A DNA stretch of 64,000 bases. Origin: Galeopsis tetrahit. Its lineage: Eukaryota; Streptophyta; Magnoliopsida; Lamiales; Lamiaceae. The stretch covers positions 60,463,441 to 60,527,440 of the forward strand of contig OY776125.1 in NCBI GenBank assembly GCA_963675135.1, read 5' to 3'. Made by a program: the position numbers and the translations under genes. Positions 63,369 through 64,000 of the stretch are shown one piece after another. The notes beneath the pieces are model-generated. The model was not told the DNA's origin. It saw nothing but the letters and a program-made list of their open reading frames with translations, and made no database searches. Each line of letters begins with the position of its first letter. The first letter of the stretch is position 1.

Positions 63369-64000
63369 AGTTCTTGTTTTGTCCAACACGTTGATAGCGA
63401 AATTTAGATTCGACAAATACGAAGATTTAGTGATTAGTTACCAAGAAAACATTATTTTGTCTTTAATTATCACAAAATTACACTCGTTAGTGAGAGTTTA
63501 TGCTCATTCTAATGTGAAAACGCACTTTCTTCAATTTTCTCATTCTCTATTTTTCAAAAGACTCAAGAATTGCAAAGAGTTAACCATTACCAATACATCT
63601 TTGTTCTAAAGTTGTTGTTTTTTCCAACACGTTGATAGTGAAATTAAGATTCGATAAATACGAAGATTTAGTGATTAGTTACCAAGAAAACATTATTTTG
63701 TCTTTAATTTTCACAAAATTACATTCGTTTGTGAGAGTTTATGCACACTCTAATGTGAAAACGCACTTTCTTCGTTTCTATCAATCTCTACTTTTCAAAA
63801 GTTTCAAGAGTTGCAAAGAGTTAACCATTACCAATACTTCTTTGTTCTAAAGTTCTTGTTTTGTCCAACACGTTGATAGCGAAATTTAGATTCGACAAAT
63901 ACGAAGATTTAGTGATTAGTTACCAAGAAAACATTATTTTGTCTTTAATTTTCACAAAATTACATTCGTTTGTGAGAGTTTATGCTCACTCTAATGTGAA
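63369..64000 (+). repeat. Region II HOR, partial at the right edge
   Basis: Units a and b are complete, followed by 150 bp of a third unit whose visible part fits class c or h. The array continues beyond the window. Confidence 0.8.

Larger units (their letters stand above)
1..64000 (+). repeat. 241-bp tandem satellite array filling the window
   Basis: The sequence repeats head to tail at 241 bp from the first to the last base. Using the constant end 'ttctaa' as the phase mark, unit ends fall at 123, 364, 605, 846 and so on to 63850. That gives 264 complete units and two partial ones. Only 13 complete units depart from 241 bp, apart from the one holding the N block: 237, 165 (twice), 310, 238, 240 (seven times) and none reversed. 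Every unit I read keeps GTTAAC (an HpaI site), and most keep TCGA. Seen directly: periodicity, orientation and classes. Inferred: eukaryotic satellite DNA, plausibly centromeric, because large homogeneous arrays with higher-order periodicity are typical there. No flanking unique sequence is present, so chromosome position is unknown. I do not recognise the family. Confidence 0.97.
18835..64000 (+). repeat. Region II: second HOR domain (a-b start, d-e-f end)
   Basis: From here the region I variants disappear and a different set of monomer classes takes over. Class f ('cattgtttt', 'tttatatcatt') closes each HOR. Its units end at 19316, 21485, 23654, 26545, 28713, 31123, 33051, 34979, 37630, 40281, 41968, 47028, 49678, 52326, 54213, 57345, 60718 and 63368. 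An f is always preceded by d-e and always followed by a, then usually b and c. The middle of the HOR varies, so period lengths range from 7 to 21 monomers. The domain holds 186 complete monomers and runs off the right edge. Confidence 0.87.

Noticed and set aside
1..64000. CRISPR array
   Set aside because: Units are 241 bp and similar along their whole length. There are no short repeats separated by unique spacers.
1..64000. Telomeric or subtelomeric repeat, rDNA spacer or tRNA cluster
   Set aside because: No telomere-type short motif, rRNA-like sequence or tRNA cloverleaf elements are seen in the monomer.
1..64000. CENP-B box
   Set aside because: Nothing resembling the core TTCG...A..CGGG pattern appears. 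'ttcgttt' and 'gttggaaag' occur separately and lack the CGGG part.
1..64000. Species assignment
   Set aside because: I do not recognise the monomer. Base composition and unit length alone fit many plants, insects and other eukaryotes.

Overview
The whole window is one head-to-tail tandem array of a 241-bp satellite monomer. I find no protein gene, RNA gene, transposon, CRISPR array or unique sequence. By walking the constant TAA that closes each unit I count 264 complete monomers plus a 123-bp partial at the left edge and a 150-bp partial at the right. All lie in the same orientation. The only interruption is a block of exactly 200 N (53201-53400). One monomer counted by hand (365-605) is about 29-30% G+C. 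This is repeat DNA of a eukaryotic chromosome, most likely centromeric or another constitutive heterochromatin block. I do not recognise the monomer and cannot name the species. An exact 200-N gap inside a very regular array suggests a long-read, scaffolded chromosome assembly.

Two main monomer families tend to alternate. Family A carries 'attatc' mid-unit, 'cgttagtg', 'ttctcattctc' and a tail 'atacatc'. Family B carries 'attttc', mostly 'cgtttgtg', 'ttctatcattctc' and a tail 'atacttc'. They differ at roughly 18 of 241 positions. Spacers differ too: a six-T run follows A units, while 'ttttgtcc' follows B units.

Higher-order repeat (HOR) structure divides the window in two. Region I (1-18834) has HORs of 10-12 monomers that recur from a fixed pair of units (FLHF then CF in the notation below). 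It contains mosaic units, two copies of a 165-bp deleted monomer and a duplication with 4,985-bp offset. Region II (18835-64000) has a different HOR that nearly always starts a-b and always ends d-e-f, with a variable middle giving periods of 7, 8, 9, 10, 11, 12, 13, 14 or 21 monomers. The change occurs at one 310-bp monomer holding a 69-bp internal duplication (18666-18803).

Class notation for region II: a/a2 = family A with 'caattttctc'/'cagttttctc'; b = B with 'gcacactc' and 'tatcaatc'; c = B with 'gttggaaag'; d = B with 'aaaagtaca'; e = A with 'tttagttttctc' and 'gcagagag'; f = B with 'cattgtttt' and 'tttatatc'; g = B-to-A mosaic with 'tctgtaatttt' and 'attccca'; h = plain B; i = 240-bp unit with 'gaaattagattcaac'; k = B with 'aagatttgc'. 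Notation for region I (from the translation of the recurrent open frame, used only as a label): FLHF, CF, M (MSYQ), Q, ISLS, LIL, IAIF, LHF, TN-SWK.

Each ordinary monomer holds an open frame of 72 or 76 codons that can start only at TTG. I do not call these genes. Frames rotate between monomers because 241 is not a multiple of 3, one common class (27 copies) carries a fixed stop, and single-base deletions have been amplified. The window shows unequal exchange, local duplication and homogenisation of a satellite, and no gene system working together.
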